Shown: positions 41,743-50,484 of the stretch, in pieces | Numbering within the stretch: the stretch's first letter is position 1 | Layout: every line of letters starts with the position of its first letter | From: Micromonospora inyonensis | Lineage (GTDB): Bacteria; Actinomycetota; Actinomycetes; Mycobacteriales; Micromonosporaceae | Length of the DNA: 64,000 nucleotides | Direction of reading: 5' to 3' | Assembly (NCBI RefSeq): GCF_900091415.1 | Contig: NZ_FMHU01000001.1 | Location: 1,116,001 to 1,180,000, forward strand | Made by a program: the position numbers and the translations under genes | The notes under the pieces: generated by a model | What the model was told of the DNA's origin: nothing | What the model saw: only the letters and a program-made list of their open reading frames with translations | Database searches by the model: none

Positions 41743-41858
41743 CCCTGCTGTTGTTGCTGCTGATCCTGCTCGGCGGCCCGGCCGTGATGCTCGCCCCGTT
41801 CGCCATCGGCCACGCCCTGAACAAGCCCGCACCGAGGATGAAGGAGACCCTGCGATGA
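41739..41858 (+). CDS. Very small membrane protein
   Basis: The product is 39 aa from ATG 41739 (ATGA overlap). One membrane segment (LLLLLLILLGGPAVMLAPFA) is followed by a basic tail. It overlaps the next start by 4 bp. It is likely to be part of the transfer or spread membrane apparatus, judging by context only. Confidence 0.55.
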   Translation: MTLLLLLLILLGGPAVMLAPFAIGHALNKPAPRMKETLR

Positions 41859-42193
41859 CCGACCGCAAGAGCTACCGCGCGGTGATGGCTGAGCTGCTGT
41901 TACTCGCCGCCCCGACCGCTATCCGTGTGCATAGCGACGGCAGTTCCATGGCCTTCACGTTCGCCACGGTCGCGGAACTGCGTGCCTGGCTCGACGCCGC
42001 CGGCCTGAACACGCCCGACCTGCTCGTCGCCGAGCGGGAGCGCACCGACCACGAGGGCCGCTCGGTTCGGTCGATGAACGCCTACCCGACGTGGCACGGC
42101 TGGGAGATCTACGCCGACGCCGTCGAGCCCGTCGACCTGCCGCCGATGGACCAGGCGACGGTGACCGCGCTGACCGGTCTGGCGGTGGCCTGA
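41855..42193 (+). CDS. Conserved AICE protein, unknown
   Basis: The product is 112 aa (MTDRKSYRAVMAELLLLAAP). The alpha/beta sequence includes AFTFATVAELRAWLDAAGLN and WHGWEIYADAVEPVDLPP. It resembles small soluble proteins conserved between the RRQRL and Spd-like genes of AICEs. Both ends overlap neighbours. No motif suggests a function. Confidence 0.55.
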   Translation: MTDRKSYRAVMAELLLLAAPTAIRVHSDGSSMAFTFATVAELRAWLDAAGLNTPDLLVAERERTDHEGRSVRSMNAYPTWHGWEIYADAVEPVDLPPMDQATVTALTGLAVA

Positions 42194-43068
42194 TGACCGC
42201 TCCCACGATCAACGGCACCCGTTACCCGCAGCCGGTGGAAGACCTGCTGCCGGCAGCCCGCAAGCTCACCCACGAGTTGGGTGGTCTGCCGTCGCGGAAC
42301 CGGTTGATGAAGCGGTTCCGGATCGGGTCGGAGAAGGCCAACGAACTGCTGACCCTGCTGCGCGAGGAACGCGACCAGCAGGCCCGGTCGGACCGGATGC
42401 ATGCCGCTCTGGTGGTCCGGGGCAGTCTCGCCGACCGTCCGACGCTGTTCCCGGTCGACCCCGCCCCGACCGTCGACACCACCGAGGCGGACCCGGCCAC
42501 CGTCGACCGGACCGAGCAGCCCGCACCGGACCCGCCCCCCACCCCGGAGGCCGTCGCGCCGGTGGTGGCTGTCGCCCCGGTCGAGCCGTCGGAGCAGGTC
42601 ACGCCGGTCGAAGGCCCGGTCACGAAGATCGGTCCGAAGCCGTCCCGCCGGGCGGTGGTGTGGCCCGTGATCCTGCTCGCCCTGCCGGCGTTCGTCGCGA
42701 TCTGGGGCGGCTGGGTCGGGCTCGGGAAGCTGACCGGGTTCGGGAAGGTGAACCTGCTGCCCGGTATCGGGTCTGGGTGGGTCATCGACACCGCCATCAC
42801 CCTCCCGATCGGCGTGGAGACGTACGGGGCGTTCGCCCTCTACGTGTGGCTGTCCGGACGGGTCCCGGTCCGGGCGGCCCGGTTCGCCAAGTGGTCCGCC
42901 CTCGGTTCCCTCGCGATCGGCGCACTCGGACAGGTCGCCTATCACCTGCTAATCGCTGCCGGGGTCACCGCGGCCCCGTGGTGGATCACGACCCTCGTGG
43001 CGTGCCTACCGGTGGCCGTGCTCGGCATGGGCGCGGCCCTCGCGCACCTGGCGCACGCCGATCAGTAG
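42193..43068 (+). CDS. Spd-like membrane protein with N-terminal HTH-type domain
   Basis: The product is 291 aa from ATG 42193 (TGATG). The N-terminus looks like a DNA-binding domain common in actinobacterial plasmid proteins (LTHELGGLPSRNRLMKRFRI, then GSEKANELLTLL). A 90-residue Pro/Val/Glu linker follows, then four membrane segments (VWPVILLALPAFVAIWGGW, TAITLPIGVETYGAFALYVW, LGSLAIGALGQVAYHLLIAA, TLVACLPVAVLGMGAALAHL). It probably acts as a spread protein that carries transferred DNA between hyphal compartments; this is inferred from Spd genes lying next to tra in such elements. Confidence 0.65.
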   Translation: MTAPTINGTRYPQPVEDLLPAARKLTHELGGLPSRNRLMKRFRIGSEKANELLTLLREERDQQARSDRMHAALVVRGSLADRPTLFPVDPAPTVDTTEADPATVDRTEQPAPDPPPTPEAVAPVVAVAPVEPSEQVTPVEGPVTKIGPKPSRRAVVWPVILLALPAFVAIWGGWVGLGKLTGFGKVNLLPGIGSGWVIDTAITLPIGVETYGAFALYVWLSGRVPVRAARFAKWSALGSLAIGALGQVAYHLLIAAGVTAAPWWITTLVACLPVAVLGMGAALAHLAHADQ

Positions 43069-43157
43069 CTCTGCCCGGCGGCACGGCCCTATGGCCTGGA
43101 AACCCGCGCCGTGCCGCCGGCCCTCCACCCACCAGCAATAGGAAGGCGAGACCTTCG

Positions 43158-43622
43158 ATGGTGCCAGACACCACGTTCCTGACGACAGAGTTGACCACCG
43201 TCCGCGCCGAACTCGTCCGCGTGGACGCGAAAGCCTCCACCCTGCTCACCATCGCCGGCACCGCCCTCACCGTCGGCCTGGCCGTGCTCGCCCGTGCTGG
43301 TCTACCCGGTCCCGCCCTGGCCGTCGGCGCGGTGACTGTCGCCGTGATCGGCGTGGCGGTCGGGCTGCTGGCCTGCGCGGTGCGGCCGTCGCTCGGCGGC
43401 AATCACGGGCTGGTCCGCTACGCCACCGCCGCACCGGGTGACCTGATGACCGACGCCACCATGCGACCGCTCGACCTGGCCGCGTACCGGGCGCACGAGC
43501 TGGTGTGGCTGTCCGCCGCCACCCTCGCCAAGTACCGGCGGGTCCGCGCCGCCGTCGACCTGCTGCTAGTCGGGCTGGTGGGCACCGCCGCCACCGCGCT
43601 GCTCGCGCTGATCCTCGGTTGA
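43158..43622 (+). CDS. PycTM-like (Pycsar-effector-type) membrane protein
   Basis: The product is 154 aa from ATG 43158. The N-terminal ELVRVDAKASTLLTIAGTAL, followed by a second membrane segment and a later soluble loop (AAYRAHELVWLSAATLAKYR), then a third and fourth segment, follows the PycTM family that includes cyclic-nucleotide-activated Pycsar effectors. Known Pycsar effectors pair with a pyrimidine cyclase; none is encoded here. In AICEs this protein may instead be a structural spread protein. A 144-bp gap to the next gene follows. Confidence 0.6.
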   Translation: MVPDTTFLTTELTTVRAELVRVDAKASTLLTIAGTALTVGLAVLARAGLPGPALAVGAVTVAVIGVAVGLLACAVRPSLGGNHGLVRYATAAPGDLMTDATMRPLDLAAYRAHELVWLSAATLAKYRRVRAAVDLLLVGLVGTAATALLALILG

Positions 43623-43766
43623 CCGGTTCCCCGGCCGTGCCCGTCGACCCGCTCACCGGGCCGATGGGTGCGGGGGCCGACCGGCCCACCCACCGCTTTG
43701 CGCCGGGCGCGGCTGCGCCTAGGAAACGACCCGCGCCCGGCCCTCCCGTGAAGGAGAACCATCAGC

Positions 43767-44147
43767 ATGGCAGGCAACCACGATCAGCGTGGCATCTTCA
43801 CCGGTGCCGACGCCCTCACCGACAACGTCGCGCTTTCGCACTGGTTCAACGAGACCCGCCGCATCCTGCACGCCGCCGCCGTCGAGTTGGGCGTGACCGC
43901 TTCCGAGTTGGACGCCCGGCTGCGTGCCGTGTCCGGCGGGGTGGTCATCGGTGGGTTGACCGGTAGGGCGCGTGCCCGCCAGGTCGCCAAGCCCATCACC
44001 CACGCCTCCGACGCCCTCGTTGTCGCGTCGCAGTACATCGTCACGGCGTCGACCCGCTTCGAGGCCGTCTACCTCCCCGAACTGGAGGCCGTCGGCCACC
44101 GGCCCCGGAAGGCTGACTTCCGGTTCACCGATGGGGGTGGCCGATGA
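43767..44147 (+). CDS. Small transfer-associated protein (TraA-like)
   Basis: The product is 126 aa (MAGNHDQRGIFTGADALTDN). It is a helical soluble protein (VALSHWFNETRRILHAAAVE, then SDALVVASQYIVTASTRFEA). It lies directly upstream of and overlaps the TraB gene (ATGA), a position typical of small conserved AICE transfer genes. The specific role is not known. Confidence 0.55.
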   Translation: MAGNHDQRGIFTGADALTDNVALSHWFNETRRILHAAAVELGVTASELDARLRAVSGGVVIGGLTGRARARQVAKPITHASDALVVASQYIVTASTRFEAVYLPELEAVGHRPRKADFRFTDGGGR

Positions 44148-46099
44148 AGCGGCCCCGCTCCAACCGAATGCCCCGCAACGGCGGTCTACCGCCGATGTCC
44201 TACAGCGTCGACCTCCGCTCGGCCGCCCTGCCCTACATCGTCTGCCCCGCCGGGTGCGCGCTCGCCTGGCCGGCTGCCGCCGCGTCGCACCACTGGTGGG
44301 GGTCGAACCCGTGGGCCGCTGCCGGCATCACCGCCGCTGGTGGTGGGCTGACCGCGCTCACGTGGGCGGCTGGCCGTGCCCGTGGGGTGATCCGGCAGCG
44401 GGTCGCGACCCTGCTCACCGCCGGAGGGTCGGCGTGGGCGTTGGGCGCCACCATCGGCGCACCCTGGGAACGCCCCTGGCTGGACCTGTGGGCCGGCGGC
44501 ACCGTCGCCGCGTCCGTCGCGGTCGCGGTCATGCGGCTGATGGCCAAGGCCAACCCCGACGAACAGCCCACCACCGCCACCACCGGGGGCGGACTCGCCG
44601 AGGCCGTCGCCGCCCTGCGGGACGCCCGGATCGGACGGCCGAAGGTCGACGGCGCGAAGGTCAAAGCCACCATCACGATGCCGCCCGGCGAGACGCTGTC
44701 GGAGGTGGAAGGCTCCCGCGAATCGATCGCCTCCGCCCTCGACGTCGCCCCGTCGGCGGTGCGGGTCCACCGCGACCCCGACAGCGTCCGCACCGGGCGG
44801 ATCGAGGTGGTGCCGGTCGACCAGCTCCGCGACACCATCGAGTGGGCCGGCCCGTCCGCCCCCGGCCGTTCCGTGGGGGACGCCCCGTTGCGGTTCGGGA
44901 TCGCCGAGGACGGAGAGCAGGTCGCGCTGTGGTTGACCGGCCGGCCCGGCGTCCGCCCCGCCACCCACGTCCGCGCGACCGGCATGACCGGATCCGGCAA
45001 GACCGAATGGGCCTTGGTCGTGATGACCGACTACCTGACCCGCTCCGACGGCGCGCTGGTGGTGGTCGACACCGTCAAGCGCGACCAGACCGTCAAGCCG
45101 GTCAAGGACGGCCTTGCCCTGCTGGTCACCGAGGACGAACACGCTGAGGCGTTCTTCGACGTCCTCGCCGAGAAGGTCATCCCCGCCCGCACCGAGGCAT
45201 TGGGTCGGGAAGACCTGACGGAGTGGATGCCGGGCTGTTCGCTGTCGCACCTAATGGTGTGGGTGGAGGAATCCGCCGCCTGGTCCGGCCATCCGGCTCT
45301 CGTGCAGGTCGCCGAACGCGCCCGCTCGGCCGGCATCTCCCTCGTCCTGTCGCAGCAGCGGTGGACGCACGACCGCGCGCCAACGTCACTGCGTTCGCAG
45401 TTCGCCACAAACGTCTGCTTCGGCATCGACAGCCGCGACGACCCGACCCTTGCCCTGTCCGCCGAGACGGTCGACGCCGGAGCGGCACCCGAGTCCTGGG
45501 GTAGCGCCAAGCCGGGCTACCTGTACATCGAGTCGCCCGGCATCCCCACCGCCCGGTGGCCGATCCCCTGCCGGTCGGAACTCGCCCACCGCGGCGACCT
45601 GGCCGCCGCCGTCGCCGGCTGGGCCACCGTGCGGCAGCAGCTCGACCCCGTCACGGCCAAGGCCCTGGCCCCCGTCATGCCCACCGACACCGCCAAGCCC
45701 TCACCCGGCCCCCGCCCTGCGCCGGCCGCCGAGGGCGACGCAGAGCAGGAGGTACCCGCGATGGCTACCCGCCCCGGCGTCAACCCCACCGACCCGCCCG
45801 ACGACGTCGACCCCTCCAAGGAACTCGACACCACCCCGACGCCGCGCCGGTTCACCCTCGCCCTGCCCAAGCCGACCAGCCCCGAACAGGCCCGCACGAT
45901 CCTGCGGGAGCACATCACCGCGCTCGCCGACCAGGGACAGACCGAGGTACGACCGGCCGACCTGGGCGACGTGCTCGCCGCGACCGGCTACACCGCCAAG
46001 TGGCTCTCCAAGGCCCTCGCCGAACTCACCGCCGGTAACCAACCCCTGCTGATGGCCGTCAACCGCAACGGCCGCTACCGCATCCTCCGCACCGCCTAA
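44144..46099 (+). CDS. traB: FtsK/SpoIIIE-type conjugative translocase (TraB/TraSA)
   Basis: The product is 651 aa. N-terminal membrane segments (HHWWGSNPWAAAGITAAGGG region and the following 60 residues) anchor it. Walker A is TGMTGSGKTEW (about 280-290), Walker B is GALVVVDTVKRD, and the later box WVEESAAWSGHPALVQ follows. The C-terminal 75 residues form a winged helix (TILREHITALADQGQTEVRP, then YTAKWLSKALAELTAG), as in TraB proteins that bind 8-bp repeats in the clt locus. It is the hexameric pump that moves double-stranded DNA between mycelia. A repeat cluster that could be its target lies 20 bp downstream. Confidence 0.92.
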   Translation: MKRPRSNRMPRNGGLPPMSYSVDLRSAALPYIVCPAGCALAWPAAAASHHWWGSNPWAAAGITAAGGGLTALTWAAGRARGVIRQRVATLLTAGGSAWALGATIGAPWERPWLDLWAGGTVAASVAVAVMRLMAKANPDEQPTTATTGGGLAEAVAALRDARIGRPKVDGAKVKATITMPPGETLSEVEGSRESIASALDVAPSAVRVHRDPDSVRTGRIEVVPVDQLRDTIEWAGPSAPGRSVGDAPLRFGIAEDGEQVALWLTGRPGVRPATHVRATGMTGSGKTEWALVVMTDYLTRSDGALVVVDTVKRDQTVKPVKDGLALLVTEDEHAEAFFDVLAEKVIPARTEALGREDLTEWMPGCSLSHLMVWVEESAAWSGHPALVQVAERARSAGISLVLSQQRWTHDRAPTSLRSQFATNVCFGIDSRDDPTLALSAETVDAGAAPESWGSAKPGYLYIESPGIPTARWPIPCRSELAHRGDLAAAVAGWATVRQQLDPVTAKALAPVMPTDTAKPSPGPRPAPAAEGDAEQEVPAMATRPGVNPTDPPDDVDPSKELDTTPTPRRFTLALPKPTSPEQARTILREHITALADQGQTEVRPADLGDVLAATGYTAKWLSKALAELTAGNQPLLMAVNRNGRYRILRTA

Positions 46100-46118
46100 C
46101 CAGCGTCCTTTGGGGGCC

Positions 46119-46197
46119 GTGGAATCCACGTGGAATCCACACCGATTCCACGGCCCCCACCTAGACAAACCCGCCGTGGAATCCACGTGGAATCCAC
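46119..46197. repeat. Four GTGGAATCCAC repeats in two tandem pairs, candidate clt site
   Basis: Exact copies lie at 46119-46129, 46130-46140, 46176-46186 and 46187-46197, with a half copy (GATTCCAC) at 46144. Each unit is palindromic apart from the central A. Pair-to-pair distance is 57 bp. They lie between traB and a small membrane gene, where a TraB recognition site or origin would be expected. Confidence 0.75.
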
Positions 46198-46232
46198 GGC
46201 CACCCGACCCTGCCCCGGAACGGAGCCAACCC

Positions 46233-46472
46233 GTGAACACCGCCACCATCGCCCTGATCACGCTCGCCCTTGGCACCATCCTCGGCATCACCCTCGGTAT
46301 ACCGCTCGGCCGTCGCTTCGAGCGCGTCGCGTGGCACGCCGACGCCGCCCTAGCCCGCGCCCGCGTCACCGGCTGGCTTCTCCGCGACCTCACCGGACTC
46401 GCCGGCACCGCCACCCTCGTGATCGCCGTCGCCGGCTTCGTCGTGTGGGCGCTGATCACCCACCGCCGCTGA
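46233..46472 (+). CDS. Small two-helix membrane protein
   Basis: The product is 79 aa from GTG 46233. Membrane segments IALITLALGTILGITLGIPL and TATLVIAVAGFVVWALI flank a short basic region. Starting upstream would translate the repeat cluster, so GTG is preferred. It is probably part of the transfer or spread apparatus by position. Confidence 0.6.
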   Translation: MNTATIALITLALGTILGITLGIPLGRRFERVAWHADAALARARVTGWLLRDLTGLAGTATLVIAVAGFVVWALITHRR

Positions 46473-46575
46473 CCCGAAGAGCAGAGCGGCGCGCTCCGCG
46501 CGCTCACCCCCTGGTGGCCTGCCGCCGCCCGGCGCTGGCCACCGCCCGCCACACCGGGAAGGAGCGACCCGGCCG

Positions 46576-47652
46576 ATGACTCCGCCTGGCACCCGGTGCG
46601 GGCACTGGATCGGCGTTGACCGGCGCTACTGCCACAACCCCGACCGGGTCCGCCGCTACATCCAAGGCCCCCGCTGCCCCGACCACACCCCGGCCGCGCT
46701 CGCCGGCCGACCCGAACCCAACCCGCTCCCCATCCACGCACCGGACAGGAGCCCCATGCCCGACCCGTCTCCACTGCTCGCCGCCGCCCTCGACTACGCC
46801 GCCCGAAGGTGGCCGGTATTCATGCTCGGCCGGTCCAAGCGACCCGTCGCCAACTGCACGTCCTGCGCTGACGCCGACCCCGCCCACGACCGGGAAGCCT
46901 GCCCCTGCCTGACCTGCCACGGCTTCTACGCCGCCACCACCAACCCCGACCGAATCGCCGCGATCCTCGACGCCGTGCCCACCGGGCAACTTGCCCTACG
47001 CACCGGTGCCGCCTCCGGCACGGTGGTGGTCGACGTCGACCCCGCCCACGGCGGGCGCGACACCATGAACGACCTGATCGGCCGTGGCCTGCTACCGCGC
47101 ACCACGTACGTGGCGACCGGGTCCGGTGGTCTGCACCTGTACTACCAGCATCCCGGCGGCACGGTGCAGTGCAGCCAGGGCAAGCCCGGCCAAGGGCTCG
47201 GCCCCGGCATCGACGTGAAGGCCGATGGCGGGTACGTCGTGCTCCCGCCGTCAGTGCACCCGCGCACCGGCCGCCCCTACCGGTGGGCACCGGGCAGGGC
47301 GATGGAGGAGATGCCCCCCGCGCTGCTTGACGCCTGCCGACCGGCCCCGCCGGCACCGACCCCGGCCACGCCACACGAACCGACCAGCACCCGCCCGGTG
47401 GGGGGCATCTCCCATCCTGATCGGCTTCTTGCCTCGCACCTGCAAGCGGTCGCTGACGCCCCCGAGGGCAGCCGCCGCACGACCCTCTACGGCGCGGCCC
47501 GTGGCGTGGCCCGCATGGTCGCCGCCGACGCGATCAGCCACGACGACGCCATAACCGCCCTCATCACCGCCGGACGTCGGGCGGAGCAAACCGACCGGGA
47601 CATCCGTGCCGCCATTCGTGGTGGCTTCCGCGCCGAAGGACTCGCCGCATGA
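46576..47652 (+). CDS. Bifunctional primase/polymerase (RepSA/Prim-Pol-type replication initiator)
   Basis: The product is 358 aa from ATG 46576. The Prim-Pol core starts at PLLAAALDYAARRWPVFMLG, with the catalytic acidic pair in TVVVDVDPAHGG, then ATGSGGLHLYYQHP and GIDVKADGGYVVLPPSVHPR, all signatures of the plasmid/phage primase-polymerase family. The first 60 residues carry an extra Cys/His cluster (CGHWIGVDRRYCHNP, then CPDH). An alternative ATG at 46756 with AGGAG would omit it, so this part may have been a separate gene that fused. It overlaps the DUF3631 gene by 4 bp; together they form the replication module. Confidence 0.85.
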   Translation: MTPPGTRCGHWIGVDRRYCHNPDRVRRYIQGPRCPDHTPAALAGRPEPNPLPIHAPDRSPMPDPSPLLAAALDYAARRWPVFMLGRSKRPVANCTSCADADPAHDREACPCLTCHGFYAATTNPDRIAAILDAVPTGQLALRTGAASGTVVVDVDPAHGGRDTMNDLIGRGLLPRTTYVATGSGGLHLYYQHPGGTVQCSQGKPGQGLGPGIDVKADGGYVVLPPSVHPRTGRPYRWAPGRAMEEMPPALLDACRPAPPAPTPATPHEPTSTRPVGGISHPDRLLASHLQAVADAPEGSRRTTLYGAARGVARMVAADAISHDDAITALITAGRRAEQTDRDIRAAIRGGFRAEGLAA

Positions 47653-48995
47653 ACCCACCGACCAACACCACCGGCCAGCCCCACAACGGCGCAACCATCC
47701 TCGACGCCCTGCACGACTGCCTCACCAAGTACGTCATCCTGCCCTCACCCGAAGCCGTCGACGCCGTCGCGCTGTGGATCGCCGCGACCCACGCCCAAGC
47801 CGCGTGGGCGCACGCGCCCCGTCTCGTGATCCGGGCACCCGAAAAGCGGTGCGGGAAATCCCGCCTGCTCGACGTGGTCGAAGGCTGCTGCCACGACCCG
47901 CTGATCACTGTCAACGCCTCACCCGCCGCCGTCTACCGGGCCATCGGCACCGGCCACCCACCCACCCTGCTCGTAGACGAAGCCGACACCATCTTCGGCG
48001 GCAAGAACGCCGACGCCAACGAAGACCTACGCGGCCTGCTCAACGCCGGACACCAACGCAACCGACCCGCCATCCGGTGGGACGCCGGCACGCAGAAGCT
48101 GGAGAAGATCCCCACCTTCGCCATGGCGGCACTCGCCGGCATCGGCGCGATGCCCGACACTATCGAAGACCGCGCCGTCGTGATCCGGATGCGCCGCCGG
48201 GCACCGGGGGAGACCGTCGCCCCGTACCGGCACCGCCGCGACGGCCCCGCCCTGCGCGCCGTCGCTCAGCAACTCGCCGGATGGCTCGGCGCGAACCTCG
48301 CCACCCTCGAAGCCGCGGAACCACCCATGCCGGTCGAGGACCGCGCCGCCGACACGTGGGAACCCCTGGTGGCCGTCGCCGACCTGGCCGGGGGAACCTG
48401 GCCGGCACGTGCCCGGCACGCCGTCACGATCCTCACCGCTGAAGCCGACGAGTCGGCGAACGTGTCGACCCGTATCCGGCTGCTCGCTGACATCCGTACC
48501 GCGTTCACTGCCCTCGGCGACCCGCCCGCCGTCGCCACCACCCAACTTCTCAAGGTGCTCAACGACGACGACGAAGCGCCCTGGGCCGGCTCCGGCCCGG
48601 CAGGGCTCACCGGCAAGAAGCTCGGCGACCTGCTCCGCGAGTTCGGAATCACCTCCGGCAACGTCCGCTTCCCCGTCGGCCAGGCCAAGGGCTACACCCG
48701 AGACGCCTTCACCGACGCCTGGACCCGCTACTGCCCACCGCCGACGGCACCCCCAACCGTCCCAAGCGTCCCAACCTCGTTTCCGCAGGTCAGCCCTGGG
48801 ACGCATTGCACCCCTGGGACGGATCAAACCGTCCCGGCCACCCGCACCGACACCGCCCCTGGGACGGATCGAAGCGTCCCAGCACACCAATCCGTCCCGG
48901 CCCTGAGCAGGAAAAACGAGCTTGGGACGGATGGGACGGATACCCCTGCCCAACCCGCCATCCGCCAACTCAGCGCCACCGGGAGGAAGCCGTGA
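47649..48995 (+). CDS. DUF3631 ATPase/helicase-like replication protein
   Basis: The product is 448 aa. Walker A is IRAPEKRCGKSRLLD (about 60-74) and Walker B is TLLVDEADTIF (about 105-115). The family is the partner of Prim-Pol in AICEs, with a presumed helicase or loader role. The last 80 residues (after about 370) are low-complexity, rich in TDxSVPA/GTDxT, because the DNA here carries ten copies of a GGGACGGAT repeat. This region may be shaped by DNA function more than by protein function. The GTGA overlap couples it to xis. Confidence 0.8.
   Translation: MNPPTNTTGQPHNGATILDALHDCLTKYVILPSPEAVDAVALWIAATHAQAAWAHAPRLVIRAPEKRCGKSRLLDVVEGCCHDPLITVNASPAAVYRAIGTGHPPTLLVDEADTIFGGKNADANEDLRGLLNAGHQRNRPAIRWDAGTQKLEKIPTFAMAALAGIGAMPDTIEDRAVVIRMRRRAPGETVAPYRHRRDGPALRAVAQQLAGWLGANLATLEAAEPPMPVEDRAADTWEPLVAVADLAGGTWPARARHAVTILTAEADESANVSTRIRLLADIRTAFTALGDPPAVATTQLLKVLNDDDEAPWAGSGPAGLTGKKLGDLLREFGITSGNVRFPVGQAKGYTRDAFTDAWTRYCPPPTAPPTVPSVPTSFPQVSPGTHCTPGTDQTVPATRTDTAPGTDRSVPAHQSVPALSRKNELGTDGTDTPAQPAIRQLSATGRKP
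48756..48941. repeat. Iteron-like GGGACGGAT repeats inside the DUF3631 gene
   Basis: Direct copies start at 48798 (GGGACGCAT), 48816, 48861, 48924 and 48933. Inverted copies lie at 48756 (ACCGTCCC), 48766 (GCGTCCC), 48829, 48874 and 48890 (ATCCGTCCC). Ten units occur in 186 bp of otherwise coding sequence. Replication-origin iterons are the likely role. Confidence 0.7.
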
Positions 48996-49195
48996 CCACC
49001 GCCGATCACCGACTCGTGCTGACCATCGAGGAAGCCGCCCACCGACTCGGCATCGGCCGCACCACCATGTACGCCCTCATCAAGAACGGCGACATCCGCA
49101 CCGTCACTATCGGCCGCCTCCGGCGTGTCCCCGTCCGCTGCCTCGACGACTACGTGAGCAGCCTGCTCGACCAGCCCCTCACCCCGGCCGCCTGA
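48992..49195 (+). CDS. xis: Excisionase (Xis)
   Basis: The product is 67 aa. The GTG at 48992 overlaps the previous stop (GTGA) and has GGAGG upstream. It reads VLTIEEAAHRLGIGRTTMYA, then LIKNGDIRTVTIGRLRRVPV, the standard helix-turn-helix excisionase of actinobacterial elements. It lies 14 bp before int and would direct Int towards excision. Confidence 0.9.
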   Translation: MTTADHRLVLTIEEAAHRLGIGRTTMYALIKNGDIRTVTIGRLRRVPVRCLDDYVSSLLDQPLTPAA

Positions 49196-49209
49196 GGAGA
49201 TCAGCAACC

Positions 49210-50484
49210 TTGGCACGCAAACCCAACGGCGCTTCCAGCATCTACAAGGGCAGTGACGGAAGCTGGCACGGCCGGGTCACCGTCGGCGTCCAGGACGACG
49301 GCAAGCCGGACCGGCGGCACGTCCGTGGCAAGACCGAAGCGGTGGTCACCAAGAAGGTTCGCCAGCTTGAACGGGAGCGCGACAACGGCACCGTCCGGAA
49401 GCCGGGCCAGCGCTGGACGGTCAAGACCTGGCTGACCCACTGGGTCGAGAACATCGCCGCGCCGTCAGTGCGAGAGAACACCATCGCCGGCTACCGGGTG
49501 GCCGTGTACCGGCACCTCGTCCCCGGTATCGGCGCGCACCGGCTCGACCGCCTGGAGCCGGAGCACCTGGAACGCTTCTACGTCCGGATGCAGGAGAAGG
49601 GAAGCGCAGCGGCTACCGCCCACCAGGCGCACCGGACCATCCGTACGGCGCTCAACGAGGCGGTACGGCGCGGCCACCTGTCGCGTAATCCGGCGACGCT
49701 GGCTAAGCCGCCCCGCCTCAATGACGACGAGATCGAGCCGTACACCGTCGAAGAGGTGCGCCGCCTGCTCGCCGCGACCCGAGGGCGACGGAACAGCGCG
49801 CGGTGGGCGGTGGCCCTGGCCCTCGGTCTGCGCCAGGGCGAAGCGCTCGGGCTCAAGTGGGCCGATGTCGACCTCGACGCCGGAGCGCTGGTCGTTCGGC
49901 GCGGCCGACAACGCCCCCGGTGGCGGCACGGGTGCACCGAGCCCTGCGGACGGAAGTTCGGAGGGCACTGCCCCGATCGGCAGCCGACCCGCGCCGAGAC
50001 TGCGGAGACCAAGTCGCGCGCCGGTCGCCGAACCATCGGCCTGCCCGACGAACTGGTGGAGCTGCTCCGGCGGCACCGCCGGGAGCAGGAGGAGGAACGC
50101 GCCACCGCCGCCCAGCTCTGGACCGACGGAGGATGGCTATTCGCCACCCCGACCGGCGAACCAGTCAACCCGCGCACCGACTACGACGAGTGGAAGCGGC
50201 TGCTCAATCTGGCCGGGCTGCGCGACGGCCGACTACACGACGCCCGGCACACCGCCGCCACGGTGCTGCTGATCCTCGGCGTCGCGGAACGGGCGGTGAT
50301 GGGCATCATGGGCTGGTCGAACTCGGCGATGGCAACCCGCTATCAGCACCTCACCGGACAGGTACGCCGAGACATCGCGAAGCGGGTCGGCGGTCTGCTC
50401 TGGGACGGCCCGACCGAGCGTGACGACCAGGGCGACGCACCGGGCCGAACGGAGGCGAACGGCACCGGCCAGAACGCCAACTGA
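49210..50484 (+). CDS. int: AICE tyrosine integrase
   Basis: The product is 424 aa. A TTG start at 49210 is preceded by GAGGAG about ten bases upstream. An AP2-like/arm domain (ASSIYKGSDGSWHGRVTVGV) is followed by a SAM-like core-binding domain (TWLTHWVENIAAPSVRENTI). Catalytic residues are Arg in ALALGLRQGEALGL (about 208), the HxxR box LHDARHTAATVLL (about 342) and Tyr in MATRYQHLTG (about 377). A Cys/His insert (RHGCTEPCGRKFGGHCPDR) between the catalytic boxes could bind zinc. The stop codon lies inside the right arm-type repeat, 18 bp before attR. Confidence 0.95.
   Translation: MARKPNGASSIYKGSDGSWHGRVTVGVQDDGKPDRRHVRGKTEAVVTKKVRQLERERDNGTVRKPGQRWTVKTWLTHWVENIAAPSVRENTIAGYRVAVYRHLVPGIGAHRLDRLEPEHLERFYVRMQEKGSAAATAHQAHRTIRTALNEAVRRGHLSRNPATLAKPPRLNDDEIEPYTVEEVRRLLAATRGRRNSARWAVALALGLRQGEALGLKWADVDLDAGALVVRRGRQRPRWRHGCTEPCGRKFGGHCPDRQPTRAETAETKSRAGRRTIGLPDELVELLRRHRREQEEERATAAQLWTDGGWLFATPTGEPVNPRTDYDEWKRLLNLAGLRDGRLHDARHTAATVLLILGVAERAVMGIMGWSNSAMATRYQHLTGQVRRDIAKRVGGLLWDGPTERDDQGDAPGRTEANGTGQNAN

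Noticed and set aside
46119..46197. GTGGAATCCAC repeats as a CRISPR array
   Set aside because: Units are 11 bp, tandem without unique spacers, and no cas genes are present.
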